Origin: Serilophus lunatus
Lineage: Eukaryota > Chordata > Aves > Passeriformes > Eurylaimidae
DNA length: 64,000 nucleotides
Reading direction: 5' to 3'
Assembly (NCBI GenBank): GCA_013399895.1
Contig: VXBA01011246.1
Coordinates: 188,485-252,484, forward strand
The position numbers and the translations under genes are program-made. Below, in pieces: positions 38,526 to 52,019 of this stretch; the stretch's first letter is position 1; the number at the start of each line of letters is the position of its first letter. The notes beneath the pieces are model-generated. The model searched no databases and was not told the DNA's origin. It worked only from the letters and a program-made list of their open reading frames with translations.

Positions 38526-41500
38526 ACTTCAAATTATGTGGCGGTAGAGAGGGCATATATGTAAGTTATGAAAACAGGTGTTTGTCAGGTCTATGGCTCC
38601 AAGCAGCTGCTGAGGAACAGAAATCATGAATGAACTGGAGAGAAAAAAAGGAAAAGATCCTGACATGGAAAATGCATGAAAATGCAATAAAAGGGAAAAG
38701 TGTTTGAGAGGTACAGAATAGAAAGGGGGAGGAAAGGAGAAAATGCTACAAAGGAAATCATACAGAAAAGGAAAAAAAAAGTAATATAAGAAAGTTCTAT
38801 TAAGAATGAAATGTATGTTTTATAAGTAGCATAACAATAAAACATCAAAGAATTCAGTGCCAATGAAAAATACAGCAGTTAAGATAGATGGATGTATTTA
38901 TGGATGGGATGCCTTCTTGTCCAACATGACCTGAAGAGAGATTGGCATTTAATTAAAAAAAAAAAAAAAGTATGCTGCTCAGAGTTTCTTTTAAACTTTT
39001 ATAAAATTTGGAACTATTACTGGATAGAAAACATCCCATCTGAAGCACATCCCATCTTTTGCCATACCAGCTGTACAAGCTGATTGCTCTATTGAAGTTA
39101 TCCATCCTGACTGTCAGGTGCCTGTGTGCTGCAGGAGGAGCCAGTGGGTGGAAAGGAAGCTTGGGAGATAAGTCATGCCTAAAATCATTCTCATAGTGAG
39201 TTTGCATATTATTATTTTTTTTCTTTAACATGTAACTTTATTTCCCCTTATGTTTCCCCTTTTTTATTATAAATGCTAGGTTAATTAAAAACATCCACTG
39301 ACACAAATATTCTCTTTAAAAGCAACTGAAAATTCAACCAAGTAAATCTGTTAATTCATTCCTCTAAGCTAAACAAAATTATATTATATAATACGTCTGG
39401 GATAGATCTCCAAAAGTGTTCATGTTTTTGACTTTCATTAAAATTATTAAATTTATAGAATTTAAATATTAAAACATTTTGTAAAAATTATTCTTTATTC
39501 ATTATTTATGAGATTCCAACTTACCCCATCCAACATGCTGTCCCTGCCCCAGAGAAAATCTACATTAAAAAATACAGAAAGAAAACAAACAAAATCCCTG
39601 TATTAGCATATGATGAGCTCTTGAGAAGAAAACAATCCAGGTCTTATAAAGTGATTATAATACCAAGAAGAATTTTCTTGTTTCACCTACATAAGAACAT
39701 CAAGATTCGTTATATGTTTGTGTAAAGAGTAAAATCTCTTATTAAATTTTTCTTTAGTCATTCATATATGTATGTTTCTGTTTATCTTCCTTCATCTCAC
39801 TCTCATCAGTAAGAAATAGAAAAAATAGTGAGTAATCCTCCATGTCACTGACAGAAGTCAGACTTAGTGGGTAATGTTTTAGGAGTTATTTTGGAAATTA
39901 ATACTGTTCTGTGTGTATCTTATGCAGGTGTGAATACATGGAATATAAGAAGAAGGAATTCACAGTAGAAAAGATTTGCTGTTGGAAACACATAGTAGAG
40001 AGGGCCTTGTGTTTTCAGCTGTTTGGCTGTCTGAGAGCTGAAAACAAGCCAGGGTGAAAAGCCTTTTAATATTTCCTTATGAGGGCAAGAATTTATTCTG
40101 ATCATTGTAGCTTGATCCATGTTATGATGAAGTATAATGCCAGTTTCTGAAGTCCCCAACTTTGATCTTTTATTAAGAACCACAGAAATCACCATTTTTG
40201 TGTTATTTGATAGGATGGGGATGAAATTTAGATGACTCTCGTGGTTCCACCTGACAAAAAGACAGAAAGGAAAAGAAAAAGAATAGATATAACTCTGTGT
40301 TTAATGCTTTTCAATCACCAAGCAGATAGTTGAGACATTCAAGGAAAAATGAGATCAACAGATGCTAAATAATACAGAATTATCAGTATCTCCTGAACAC
40401 TATCAAATGATATTTAGGCATGTGAAATGAAACAGCAGCATTAGCTGTTTGAATCCTTGATGACTCAGCCTACTCCAGTTCTCTCTATAAGAGGATGGAT
40501 CCCTGTTCTTATTTATCAGTGTTCATAATACATTTTTTTCTTTCAATGTGCGCACATGGACTCAATCAGACACTACCCTCAAATATGACTATTGAAGAAT
40601 TTTGCTGTTCAGACAACAATTATTTCAACTGAGTTCAGCTCACTCTATAATATTCAGTGAGAATCAGGAATCTAAGGAGAGTATTAGGTCAATTTTATCC
40701 CATTATACACTGAGTCTTTCATTTATTTCTTTTCTCTCTTGAGTTACAGTGTGTGAAGATTTCCCACTTTCTAAATGAAATTTCTAATTATCTCATTAGA
40801 CAGTTCATGATGTAACACAGAGAAAGGCAAAACAACAACATCTGTGATGTGCTGGTTGTATTTTTAGAAGATGTCTTCATCTACATTTCAAGGTTGTTCC
40901 ACTTAGCATTGGGAAATTAAATAAACCACCGTGGATTTGACAAAGTCAGGAAAGTAAGGGAAAACATTGTGTAGTCCAGAAAGTGGGATGCTCAGCTGAG
41001 TATGAAGGACACTTTATTGCTTTGATCTAATAATCTTTTCACCATTATATAATACATATATAAAGGCCAGAAGCTGTAAACAGTCGTCTGCAAAATCCTT
41101 CTCATTTGGATTGAAAATATCGCCGTCTCCAGATTGACTCCACATCAAAAGGAGAAAGAGAAAAAAATGTTCCATGTATTTCGAGTGAACACACTCACCT
41201 CTGAACTCCGGGATGAAAGAACTATTTGGAAGAACCTAAATGATTAGGCATATTCAAAAAGTGCCCAACAGTGCCATCCCAGGAAATCAAAAAGAAAAAT
41301 CCAACAGGATGTAATCATAAGGCACATATCAGTTCTGTCAGAAGGAGCTGCCTGCAATGTCACAAGGGAAGACGGTGAAGCCCAGTGATGACTGATGAGA
41401 GAGACTAGCTGGTAGCTAGAATGAGGAAAATGCAGCAAAAGAAGAAAAGTCAGACAGAAAAAGAGAGAGAAGCTTAATGAAAGCATGAGATGTAAAGGAT

Positions 41501-42900
41501 GAACATTTTGGCAAGTCAGAGAGCTGAAGTAAGGCATTAGGTCAAAGGAACTGAAGGTGATCAAATGAATCATTTAACAAAGAAGCCAAGGAAAAGTGCA
41601 GGATGCTGAGAAAGCAGAGTGATTAAAGCTGGAGTTAGAGAGGAAAGCTGAAATGTAGTGATTGGCAGTGATAGGATATGGCAGCAGCTGTAAAGAAGAT
41701 GGGAGTCTTCCTGGAAGTGTTGAAAATGAAAGGAGAATTGAGAGGGTTTGTGGGAAATGATGAGAGGACTGTCCCAACACCAACAGCCTGGTCTGGTCTA
41801 CAATGGGTAGGTGCAAAGATGAGAGGATCTGATAAAATGATACATGTCTCTGTAAATCAGAAGATTATCAGTAAAAGTGCTGTGAATTGCTGTATTTTCG
41901 TTCCATTTTGTTGTATTATTGTTTATTCTAAGGTTGGAGGAAATGTTCCAGAGAAAGAAAAATTATAGCAATAAAAATGGCCATAGAAATTATGAAGCAG
42001 CACGCAAATGGTGAAAGTTCTGAGGTAGATAGATAAGTGTGATGGGGATAATAAGCATGCAAGATGGCAATAATAAAGGAATATGATGATATCAGAGTCG
42101 ATTGCAAAACTATGGATATAGAAATCTGGATTTGTTCTTGTTTGAAAGGTAGGAGAACAACTAAGACAAACAGAAAAATGGTATCTTGAGTCTGTAGAAA
42201 TATAGAGATGATGTGTATAGTAATACAGTGCGAGAAGTTTACTTGGTAAATACATTCTGAACAGGGATGTGGGTAAGAACTATGTAAGATGCACAAAATT
42301 GCTGTAAAATAGGTAAACATTACAGCAACATCTGTGAGCCAACAAAAGCTTTAATGAAAAAAAAGGCAATTTTTTTTTTTTTTCTGTGCTCATAGAAGCA
42401 GAGGTAAATAGTAATACAACTGCTGAGAATACACAAAATTTCTCCCAAGGGATATCAAACTTTTGCAAAATTAGTTGCAATGTTGAATGAGGTTGCCTTA
42501 GTTGTATGTCAGTTGAATGAGGTTTCTGGATTCCAAAGTTGTTCTGATGTAATTGTCAAGGTTAAAAACCTTCTTACCTATGCTGTTCTTTGCATTGCAG
42601 AGGTACCAAAGAAGCCTACATCATTGCATAGGCTTTTGGATGAGTCCTTTAATGAAATTTAAAACCTTTCCATCTGAATTTGATATACTTCCACATATTT
42701 TACGTATGCTCAGTAAATCACGGTGTGCTGATGCTCTACTCTGTAGATGAAAGACTGATGTTTCCACTAGAAGTTACATATACTGGAAGAATATTTTTAA
42801 CTGAACAGGCAAAATTACAGATTATCATCACCTTTCAGAAAGCTGGGCACATTATTAACAACAACTATATGAAATTATCCCTGATCTGCTTCATTGCGGC
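38526..42900. other. AT-rich unique DNA with a purine-rich strand bias near the end
   Basis: No gene was recognised. An A run lies at about 38955-38968. A TATATAAA box at 41057-41064 precedes a region (about 41120-42250) with strong plus-strand purine excess, listed separately. A T run lies at 42370-42383. Confidence 0.6.
41120..42250 (+). other. Purine-rich strand-asymmetric region
   Basis: Three rows counted by hand (starting 41401, 41461 and 41641) are about 70-77% purine on the plus strand. Stop codons interrupt all plus frames. The longest minus frames (109 and 80 codons) are pyrimidine-coded and low in complexity. It could be an unrecognised old element or a non-coding transcript. Confidence 0.4.
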
Positions 42901-42958
42901 AGATGGACTAAGTAAGCTCCAGAGGTCCTTTCCAGCTAAATTGTGATTCTGTAATTCT
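42901..42958 (+). mobile_element. CR1 LINE tail fragment
   Basis: It reads TAAGCTCCAGAGGTCCTTTCCAG and ends TTGTGATTCTGTAATTCTCA, the final 60 bases or so of a CR1 3'UTR. It is too short to place in a subfamily. Confidence 0.6.
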
Positions 42959-44723
42959 CAGGTATTGCTATGAAAGAGCACATTGATTATGCGTGCTATC
43001 CACACAGAGGAAAGCCGACCATTTGCAGTCACTGCACAGCCATAGAGTCATAATAGAATATTCTGGCAATCCTTGGTTTTACTCTTAGTGAAGCATGATA
43101 TTCAGAGAAAAACTCTGATTCCTGTTTTGAGGATGTAATTCAGATTCTAGACTTCATTCATAAACAGTCAAGTTCCTTTTTGTGTCAAAGATGCAATCAT
43201 TATTCTTACCCAGCATAAAATTCCTAATATGGCAAATCATTGTGTTATTCTATTGATTAAATGCTGGATTCTGGAACCAAATGTCATCTAATTAATAAAA
43301 TCTTGTTAGTCCTATAAAATAGCGTTTGATCTTTAAATCCCAAGTTTATAATGTGCATGCCGGTTGTGAATACACCATAGTAGGATATAAGCATTGTTTT
43401 CTACAGAGATTTCAGTCATCCATAAATACAAGACTATCACATCACACTACTTAGTCCTGACTGTTGCTTATTCATACAAGAAAATGTCAAAAGGACAAAA
43501 GCCATTTCTCAAGGTGTTACAGAACTGTAGTACAGGGATTGAGCTCCATCTTGTGGAATAAAGAGAAGCCTACAGCAGACTTTTTTTCCCCTTCAGAGAA
43601 ATGATCTTGAAGGGCATAATTTCATTACTTCGCTGTTGAAAATGTCCTTGTTGAATTTTTGAAAGAATGGGGGAAAATTTATTACAATATACATCACATT
43701 AATAATATACATTAGAATTGAGAGATAGAGTCACACCACATAATGTTTTGGTGAATGTTTTTGTTAATACAGGAGTTGACAAAAGCATTTCTAACTGAAC
43801 TATTATTATTTTTAAATATCCACATAAATACTGGATTTCAGCCCTCAGGCTTCTGGGTCCTTTAATAATTCACTTCACTCATTCTGTGAAAAAAAAATAA
43901 AAATAAAATGTCACCTTCCAGTTATACTGTGGAAGATGTATTACACAATCTTTATAAAAAGACATGAGTGCATTCTCAGATGAGCATACAGACCTATCAC
44001 AAGCTTTAGTAATCTGCTCAATTAAACTTTTCAGTTGAAGAATGTAATACTAAAGGCAGCTAATAGAGAAAATAGTCATTATGTGTTTATAGCACATACT
44101 GTTAAGCATAAAACATGTTGTCGAGACTGAAAGTTCCTCTTTGATTTAAAAGAAATATACTACTGAATGGCATTCAACACTATATGATAAGAGCAGAATT
44201 TTTATGTATATAATCACTCATGCATACTCATATATGACAGGAAAATCTAGACTGTATATATTCTGCAGCTGTAAAGATGAGATTGTCTGATGCTATATTT
44301 TCTTAATTGACCTAATCCAAGATAAAAGACTGGGGGGTTGTTTTGATTTGCATCAGTCTCTAATATCTAGGCATCAAAACTGAACAAAAGCACTTAGTGT
44401 GAATTTAAAAAGTGTCAAGCATACAACTTTTGTATGAGTTTTAGTGCCTTTAAACATTCTGTTGGAAGTTATCTCAGTCTCCTTCCAGATAAATACCTTT
44501 CTAAGCCTGACTTTAAAAACTATGTGCCAATTGAACTTTTGAAAAACCTCTCCTTACAATTACAACTTTAATTTTTAGTGGTTCTTTTGAATGTGTATAG
44601 GAATTTCAATGAAATATGTTCCCAAAACTCTTACCTATGTTCCAGCTTTGTCCTTGTTTATGTTATACTTCTAAAATAAAGACATGTCTTGCAGGTCAGT
44701 GGGTGTTACTTGGGCTCAGCACT
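42959..44723. other. AT-rich unique DNA, no gene recognised
   Basis: A faint CR1-tail-like string (CATAGAGTCATAATAGAAT) lies at about 43041-43060, but nothing around it supports a copy. Confidence 0.6.
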
Positions 44724-45180
44724 AATCATAAAATCATACAATCTTTAAAGTTGGAAAAGACCTCCAACTTTAATCAAGTCCAACATTTGACCTCATACCA
44801 CCATATTCACTAAAACATATTGTGAAGTGTCATGTCCACTTGTTATTGAACACTTCCAGGGACGATGACTATATAATTTCTGTGGGAAGAGTGTTCCAAT
44901 GCTTTAACACTCTGTCAGTAAGAAATTCTTCCTAATACCCAAGTTAAACCTCCCCTGGGGAACTTGGAGCCATTTACTTTTTTCCTGTCACTAGCTGCCA
45001 GTGAGAAGAGGCAGACCTCTGCCTCTCTATGATTGCCTTTAAAGTAATTGTAGAGAGTGATAAGGTCTCCCCTGAGCCTCCTTTTCTCCAGATTGAACAA
45101 TCCCAACTCCTTCAGTCTTTTCTCATAGGTCTTATGTTCCAGACCCTTGACCAGTTTTGTTGCTATTCTCTGTAATTGCG
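44724..45180 (-). mobile_element. CR1 LINE 3' end (minus strand)
   Basis: On the minus strand from 45180 it reads the CR1 C-terminal coding end (KLVKGLEHKTYEKRLKELGL, then FNLEKRRLRGDLITLYNYFKG). The 3'UTR follows, ending in ATTGTATGATTTTATGATT at 44724. The 5' end is truncated, the usual result of incomplete reverse transcription. The tail repeat is degraded. Confidence 0.9.
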
Positions 45181-47591
45181 TGATTCTGTGCCAAACGACT
45201 GATGCACTCCCCAGTGTATGGAAGAAGAAAATTAAAAAAAAAAATAAAAAAATCAAAGTAAATAGAAATCTTAAGCAAAGAACTTGTATCTTCTTTTCTC
45301 CTCTCCCTCTCCTTTATTTATGTAAGTTAAGACTGGCCTCAGTTTTCTAATTTTTGATAGCAGTGTTGTCAATTTCAGAAGGACTGCCAACTTTACGGAA
45401 GGCATGATTAGAGCTTGAGGAAAGTAATATGGTCTACTAACCTGTTTTGCATACACTCCTTAAGTGAAAAAAAGACTAACAAAATAAAATAAAAAGCAAA
45501 CAACCAACAAAACACTGCACCAAACAGTGAAACTCAGAAAACAATTATCATTAAACGGTCAAATTTCATAACACATAAAACTTTCCCTTCAGGAGCACGG
45601 TTTGGGATCTGACAGCTGATGGGTTCCACTGATTTCATTGGGGATTATGGACTTCAGTGCTGTGGGGTTGGGATGATAGCTGCTCCCATGGAAAATCAAA
45701 TCTTTCATTCTTATTGTGCAAATTCAAACTCTTCTCACATTTCTGGAACATTTTACTTTTATATAACTGCCTTGTGCAAGTGTTACAACTGATGCCTTTT
45801 TTTTTTTTTTNNNNNNNNNNNNNNNNNNNNNNNNNNNNNNNNNCAAATTGCCTCATGATATTCTGTTTGTGCTTTAAAACTGCAGTGTCTCAAAAAGATT
45901 GAAGCCTATGGGGCAGATCAAATTTAAGGGGAAATTGGTACTTATCTCCCTAAACAAGTAGAAAATCTGTTATGAAGTTGGAGAGACTTGATGTTTACAA
46001 AGAACAGATTTTTCTAAACGAAAGGGGTTTAACAATAACTATGTATTCTAAATGATAATCAAGTTTAGATTGACTTCTGCTTCTCTATATCTACTTTGTT
46101 AGTAAAGTTTTGCCACAATCCATTTTTGCAAAATTTTTTAACTGTTTTCTGCATTCTTTCATCTTTTTTCTAGATCTCATGATATTTTTTTCCTAGAAAT
46201 AATTGTCCTTTAAAAAAATGGTAATTCTAGATGAGTTGTGTTGCAATTTTATTTTTGACGGTTTTATTATGCTATATAATTTCTCAGTTAATGCTCTCCA
46301 GTGCAGTGCAAATACAATACTTTGAGTATTATTCAGTTGATCAATGTCTAAATTTATTTTTTATTTGTCTAAATGTATTGATGGAAGACCAGTGCATGAA
46401 ATTTTTCCATTTGGTCTCCTTTTGTATAACATTACTGATTTAGATTTCAAACTGAAAGCACAAACCTTTTTGCAATCCCAGCTTTTCATTTTATGATAAA
46501 GATGGAGCCTTTAGAACATAAGATTATATGTGTGTGTATGTACATGTATATGTCTAATATTGGATATTTTAGCCACTGTGAATGTTAAATACCATCTTTG
46601 GTAAATACAGAATTACTTTGGAATACTCATAGACGTTTTATAGGTGTAGGTAAAGTCTCTACCTGATTGTTAAACTGTAGTTACTTCATATTTATTTATC
46701 TAGTTCTTGGAATTTGGCAAAGCACAATAATATTGATTCACAGAAAATCTTCATTAAGATACATCTCCATAAAATGTTGGACATAATGGAAAGCAGTATC
46801 TATATAGTTGCTAACATTTTCTTTTTCCCTGAAAGTTTTCTGAATCAAATGGAATGCCAGAGAAGAGAGAAAAAATAAAGAATTGAGCACAGATCTTGAA
46901 AAGATTAAAATACTTACGACCATAGAGTTTTCTTTGGAAGAGGCTTGACTGTGCATAAAAAAAGAAAGCATAATGAATTTCATGTGGAAGGCCCATTTCC
47001 TGCATAAATATTAAAATCTATCCCTTTCCAGAGATTTTCCTTCCCCATTTTAAACAGAATTGTTCTTGCAGTTAAGAGAAAAGTCAAAATCCATTCCTTT
47101 CAATAATACATAACACCTTGAAAATGATGTGGGAATTTGAGAAGAAAAGTAGTGCTGGATTAATCCATGAAGTTACTTATATCAATTTATTCATAGAAAC
47201 AACACATTTATATTATTTAATTGGTTTTACCACTCAAAGTGTGGAGTTCTGGATGCTTTTTATTATTGAAGTAGCTGAGTGAATGATTTCTTTTTTATTA
47301 ATGGGAAAAGGGATGATAATTTGTCATCAGATTGTGAACAGATTGAGCCCCTCCCCACTTCCAACATACAAGTTTCTCTTTTTGTATCTGAAATGGCAAG
47401 TATTTGTGACTATAAGTTATTGTTTGGGTTTTTTTCAAATTAGGCATTGAAGTTTGGGGGCTTTTTTCATAGTAGTTGTTGTTGGTTTGGATTTCTTTGA
47501 GCTTATATGCAGTGGGATAGTAAAGCATTATAGACAGAAATTATAGGAAATTCAGGGAAGGCCTTTTTCCCAGACCCCGCAATGCAAGCAG
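45181..47591. other. AT-rich unique DNA with a small gap
   Basis: It holds an A-rich tract at about 45228-45256, a T run at 45797-45810 that runs into N, and a (GT)n-like patch at about 46530-46552. No gene was recognised. Confidence 0.6.
45811..45843. other. Assembly gap (33 N)
   Basis: All N, directly after a 14-base T run, so it is probably a homopolymer-caused break. Confidence 0.98.
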
Positions 47592-47596
47592 GTGAT

Positions 47597-47965
47597 TGTC
47601 AATGGGGCTTCACTTGCGGAAACCGAACTCACAACGCAGGCCTCGTTATGAGAAAGGTGTGTTTATTCTGTGCAGGGAGCAGGGTTACAGATTTGTTCCA
47701 AATAACTCGCTCCCTGAACCTTTGACTTCCCTGGGTTTATATCCCCCNGATGTTCCAGGCTGTTGTGATGTCTGGTTTTCGCCGTCTCTGTCCCCCGTAT
47801 CTGATGTTCGTGTCTGGTGTTTACAGAACTTGCTCTATGCCAGCCCTGTGTCTCAGCAGGGCCCTGACTTCCCTTTCTAACCCCCTTCTGACCCCAACTC
47901 AGGCCACTCCAGTGTCTCCTTATAACCTGGAGAACGTCTGAGGTGCCTGATTGATCTCTCTAACA
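47597..47965 (-). mobile_element. Short ERV LTR (minus strand), about 370 bp
   Basis: In minus orientation it starts TGTTAGAGAG (47965) and ends CATTGACA (47597), with TGT/ACA termini. A TATAAA lies at 47740-47735 and an AATAAA at 47667-47662, giving a compact R region and a U5 of about 60 bp. This is a betaretrovirus-like or alpharetrovirus-like LTR layout. GTGAT occurs at 47592-47596 directly outside the 3' end. It also occurs at 47969-47973, three bases beyond the other end, so the duplication is imperfect or the terminus has gained AAA. An ambiguous base is at 47748. No internal retroviral sequence adjoins it. Confidence 0.72.
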
Positions 47966-50900
47966 TTTGTGATTCAGGAAGCTTTAAGTTTTGGGGTACA
48001 AAAGACATTTTTGTCTAATCAGAGAAAGAGGAAATTCTGAAAGCTTCTGCCTACCTCTTAAGTGGAGACTCTGCTCTGTTTATTAAGAGCATCCAGCCAT
48101 TTATACCTACTTAATACTCTGTAAGTTTAAATCCTTAACACTCTTGGTTTTTTTCATGTAGTTCGTTCTAGCTTAACATGACTACAGAAAGTGACCTTGT
48201 GAATCCTATTAGTTCAGTATGTATTATATGACTGTCTACAAAGTTACAAAGTGCGTTCTACTCCTAGGGCTCATTAAATGTCCTGTTTTCCTACTTAAGC
48301 ACAACAAATTGAATAGTTATAAGCAATAAAAAAAGAATAAATTGTTTGAATAAACTCAAAACTAACTAAAACCACTTTAATTACATGCATGGGACTTGGA
48401 TATTTGCTTTGGGTCATGAAGGTAAATTATTTCACTAGCATGTACACATACCTCAGCTAACTAATGAGGAAGCCTACAGAGGTGGAAATGAGGTGAAATG
48501 TGAAAGGAGTAAGTAAGGGGAACATTTTAGAGCATATTGGGAGCATGCTTCCTACAAAATCCCTCATAAATAGCTTATACTTTCACTAGAAAAGTTCTGA
48601 AGAGGATGTGTCCTCTAAAATAGCCATGCTTGACTGATTGAGGCACTGAAAGGCAAGTAATATTGGGTAAATAGTGTATGTCTGATCCCATTTCGTACCT
48701 TATATTTGTCTGGATTTTTAGAATGTTCCTTGATTTTTTTTTTCCTTAAGATTTATGGAAAATTCGGAAATAAACCACCGTCCCTATAGAGGGGCTTAGT
48801 GAAACAAAAAAGCCTGAAGGAGTAGGAGCAACAGGATTAAGTATTTATTACAAGTGCTGGAATGAAAATGGTAAAAAATTAAAAAGATCTGGGTGTAAGA
48901 GCTCTGAAAAGATCTATGCCTTGTTTAGAGATAGGAACAAGAAAGAGGAGGGAGAGACCTTAGGTTTGTGGCATAGTTTTATTTATTACTATCCTGAAGT
49001 TCTTGGGCCACATAGTTTGTTTTCGTTTGAAGCTTTATCCAAGGTTAATGTCTTCGTTGTTACATCCAATAATTCATGTTACATCCACGAGCATATCTAG
49101 ACGTGGAAGAGAGAGGAAGAGTCCTCCTTATTTGTAGTGACATGAGTACATCTGACATAAGAATTAATATGTTTCCTTAAATATTATCTTGACTAAGAAG
49201 TAAAGCGCCATCTCTGGAATGAAGGCTCAATGTACCTAAAATGCTAGGCAGATGCTTAGAGCAGCACATGATGAAACATAATCTGTAGAGCATCCATTTG
49301 ATGTTAGCTGTCCTGCCTGGACTAAAACTGCAGGCACCTAACAGGCATGACACAGCTGACACAAGTCAAGCACATAGTTATGTAAGCAGATTCTCTAGAG
49401 AGCCTTTTTGCAAGGTTTGTTTGCTTGAAATGAAGCAGGTGAGTTGATCCTTTTCATCTCAGAGCTCTCTATCAGCAATATAGCTGATAAAGACTTCAGG
49501 CATTGTCAGTTTCAAGTAGGATTATTTCTTCCACTTTTAAATTAAGACTGTCTTAGCACTTCCTTAAGCAAATGGTTTCAGTCAAACAGAAGTCAAACAG
49601 AATATAATTATCTCTATTTCTAAAATAATCTATTTTCTTGAGGGATTCCTCCCAGCTTCCCCAAAGATCTTGAGCTAGAAATTACCTCTAGACTAAAACC
49701 AAGTACAACAGGTTCACTTTCTGAGGAGCACAGTATTTTCATGAGCTTAAAGCAGGAAAAGTTCCAGTCTGAGGTCAGAGCTGGCCCCAGAAAAGCTATG
49801 TAAAAAGTTACATTAAAATTACACAGAAGAATGATACATACCTCCCCTCTCAAAAGCAAACATAGACTTTGTAATTCATTTCTTTGTCTCTCCTATGGGG
49901 ATCCTCAACAGTTTCACTTCTCAGCTTGGGCTTTTCCTCTGTCTGTCTTCCCAGCTATATAGCTCCAAGTAGCATATTCTTTTAAAATGAATTTTGATTA
50001 TTTTTTAAATCATTCCATGAAAATGTTGGCATCTTTTTTTAAGAAACTCTGACATGGCAAATTTGAAACCTTCACCAAATAAAAGTTTTAAATGTAGCTT
50101 AAATGTACCAAACCAAAAGGTTACATTTTGTGCTTTTGATCAGATTTCTAAACATAATTCTTCAACAGTTTGACATTTTTATAAGTTTAAGTTTTAAATT
50201 CCTGGTCTGAGAAAATTTCTAAAGGAAATAAAACACTACACATATAAGGAGGAGTTTTCTTTAAATCATGACCATTTTCAGCAGTGCAAACTGAAAAATG
50301 TGTGTGTTACGCTAACATTAAAAGCTTATCTGTGCACTGTATTTTCCTGAGTATTGTCTTCTAAAAGAGGTAAAGAGACAAGCAAAAAGAATGAAAGTGC
50401 TATACTGCAGACAGGAGGTGGATTAAATTGAACATGACTTGCTGAACCAGATAGTTTGGCAAAGACAAGTATCATTTCATCCATACACAACAATCATCTG
50501 AAACACTACCACAGAATGCAGGGAAGAATGGAAAATATATATTTTTTTTAATCTTTTGGAGCCTGAAAGCAGCTGAGAATTGAGACACTCATGAAGTGTC
50601 TTAATTCCTCTAAAAATACCTATTTCCATAGCTATAAATCATCTTTTAGGAAATATTTCATATAACAACTCCTAGCAACAGATTGTGCTTTCAAGACTGT
50701 ATGTTTTATATGTGCTGGGTGTGGTTTCCAGAGGCATTTTGGTTGTAAAGAACTTAAAGTCAGTATAAATTTTATATAAGAATGAAGAATTGGACATTAT
50801 ATGTTATCCTAATATATTAATGCTGTAATGCTATTAACGTGTCCTGTAATAAATATAGAGATTGAGTTATCACCACTCCAAGGACAATCACCTTCTGTAT

Positions 50901-51444
50901 TAAAAACCTGCTCTAAAATATGCAACAGATGGTGGTAGGATGAAGTGCACTGCAAAAACATCATTATTTTCTCTATAATTAGCTGTATAATGAGTCGTAT
51001 TCAGTTTTGAATAAATACACCAACAGCTGTAACTCAGTATATATCATAAATTTACTTTCAATTTACATTAGCACTATGGGAACCAGAAATTTCCTGATAA
51101 TTTTATCTAGAAAAACTAAGAAGTAAAAAGCATTAATAAAGAAATTCAGACCACTCAGTGTTTATCTAAAGGAAATAACACTATTCCTTTTGTATAAGTT
51201 AGTTTTTTGTTCTTATTCAAAGCTTTTCATCTGTGAACTAACTCTAGTTTCAATCCTCATTGTGGCAACGTTTTCTTTTTTCGTTATTATTATAAAATCT
51301 ACATTAATTAAAACACATTGATATTTAATTACAATTAACTGAAATAAAATATAAATATCAGGAATTTCTCAAGAATATCATCATATTAGGTACCAAAGTC
51401 TGATGTATAAAAAGGAATGTTTTAAACATAATAGAATATGTACA
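47966..51444. other. AT-rich unique DNA, no gene recognised
   Basis: No LTR termini, CR1 tail or exon was recognised. The stretch at 48000-48300 has a mixed composition but no diagnostic structure. Confidence 0.6.
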
Positions 51445-51510
51445 CATATGTTGTAAGACGGTTCAGCGGACATAGAAATGAGCGAGCCAGGGATTCAGCC
51501 AGGAAGCTAT

Positions 51511-51516
51511 TTTAAT
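51511..51516 (-). terminator. Polyadenylation signal of the 51449-52015 LTR
   Basis: TTTAAT on the plus strand reads ATTAAA on the minus strand, 15 bp downstream of the TATA box and probably upstream of the start site. Confidence 0.45.
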
Positions 51517-51531
51517 GAGAAAACTTACATC

Positions 51532-51538
51532 TTTTATA
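51532..51538 (-). promoter_or_regulatory. TATA box of the 51449-52015 LTR
   Basis: The minus strand reads ACTATAAAAGATG. Confidence 0.5.
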
Positions 51539-52019
51539 GTTTGTAGAAACCAGCACTTTGCATCCTTATTGGTCCACATACCTGTTTTTAACAATTTCAT
51601 TGGATCAAGTTAAAGCATTAGATAATCATTTGTTTTGAGAACTTTCACTATTATTTTGACACCAGCTAGAACTGTTGTTCAAAAAAGCATGATAAAAGTC
51701 TCTGCAAAACATGATTTGCAGAGCACTTGTCTGATAAGGGAAAGTTGCTGTTGTTGTGCGAGAGATCCAAGCTACTTTGAAAGGTCCCAAGCCGCTTGTG
51801 AGAACTACAGATGTATTTTGAGAAAGTTTCGCCTTCGTTTTGAGAAAGGCCAAATACTAGGATATTGTTTAATCTTTGCTTTGCTGTTTCTCAGACAGAA
51901 TTTTTCCAGGCTAACTTCAAGCTTCTGCTAGAGAGACAGAGTTACTTAGGTTAACTTTTAGAATTCTCAAAAACAGGCCTTAAAGCTTTAAGCTCTCAAA
52001 ATCTGTCACCAGACACATA

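Larger units (their letters stand above)
51449..52015 (-). mobile_element. ERV LTR (minus strand), 567 bp, 4-bp target duplication
   Basis: The ends are TGTTGTAAGACGG (51449) and CCAGACA (52015), with CATA on both sides (51445-51448 and 52016-52019). On the minus strand a TATAAAA at 51538-51532 is followed 15 bp later by ATTAAA at 51516-51511, then GCTTCC...CTCGCTCATTTC and the end CCGTCTTACAACA. A polyA signal lying between TATA and start site recalls the avian leukosis-type LTR layout. A 4-bp duplication is more typical of ERV1/gammaretrovirus integration. It is a solo LTR: no polypurine tract or primer site is recognised beside it. Confidence 0.72.

Noticed and set aside
43035..43070. Possible CR1 tail (CATAGAGTCATAATAGAAT)
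   Set aside because: Too short and without adjacent CR1 sequence.
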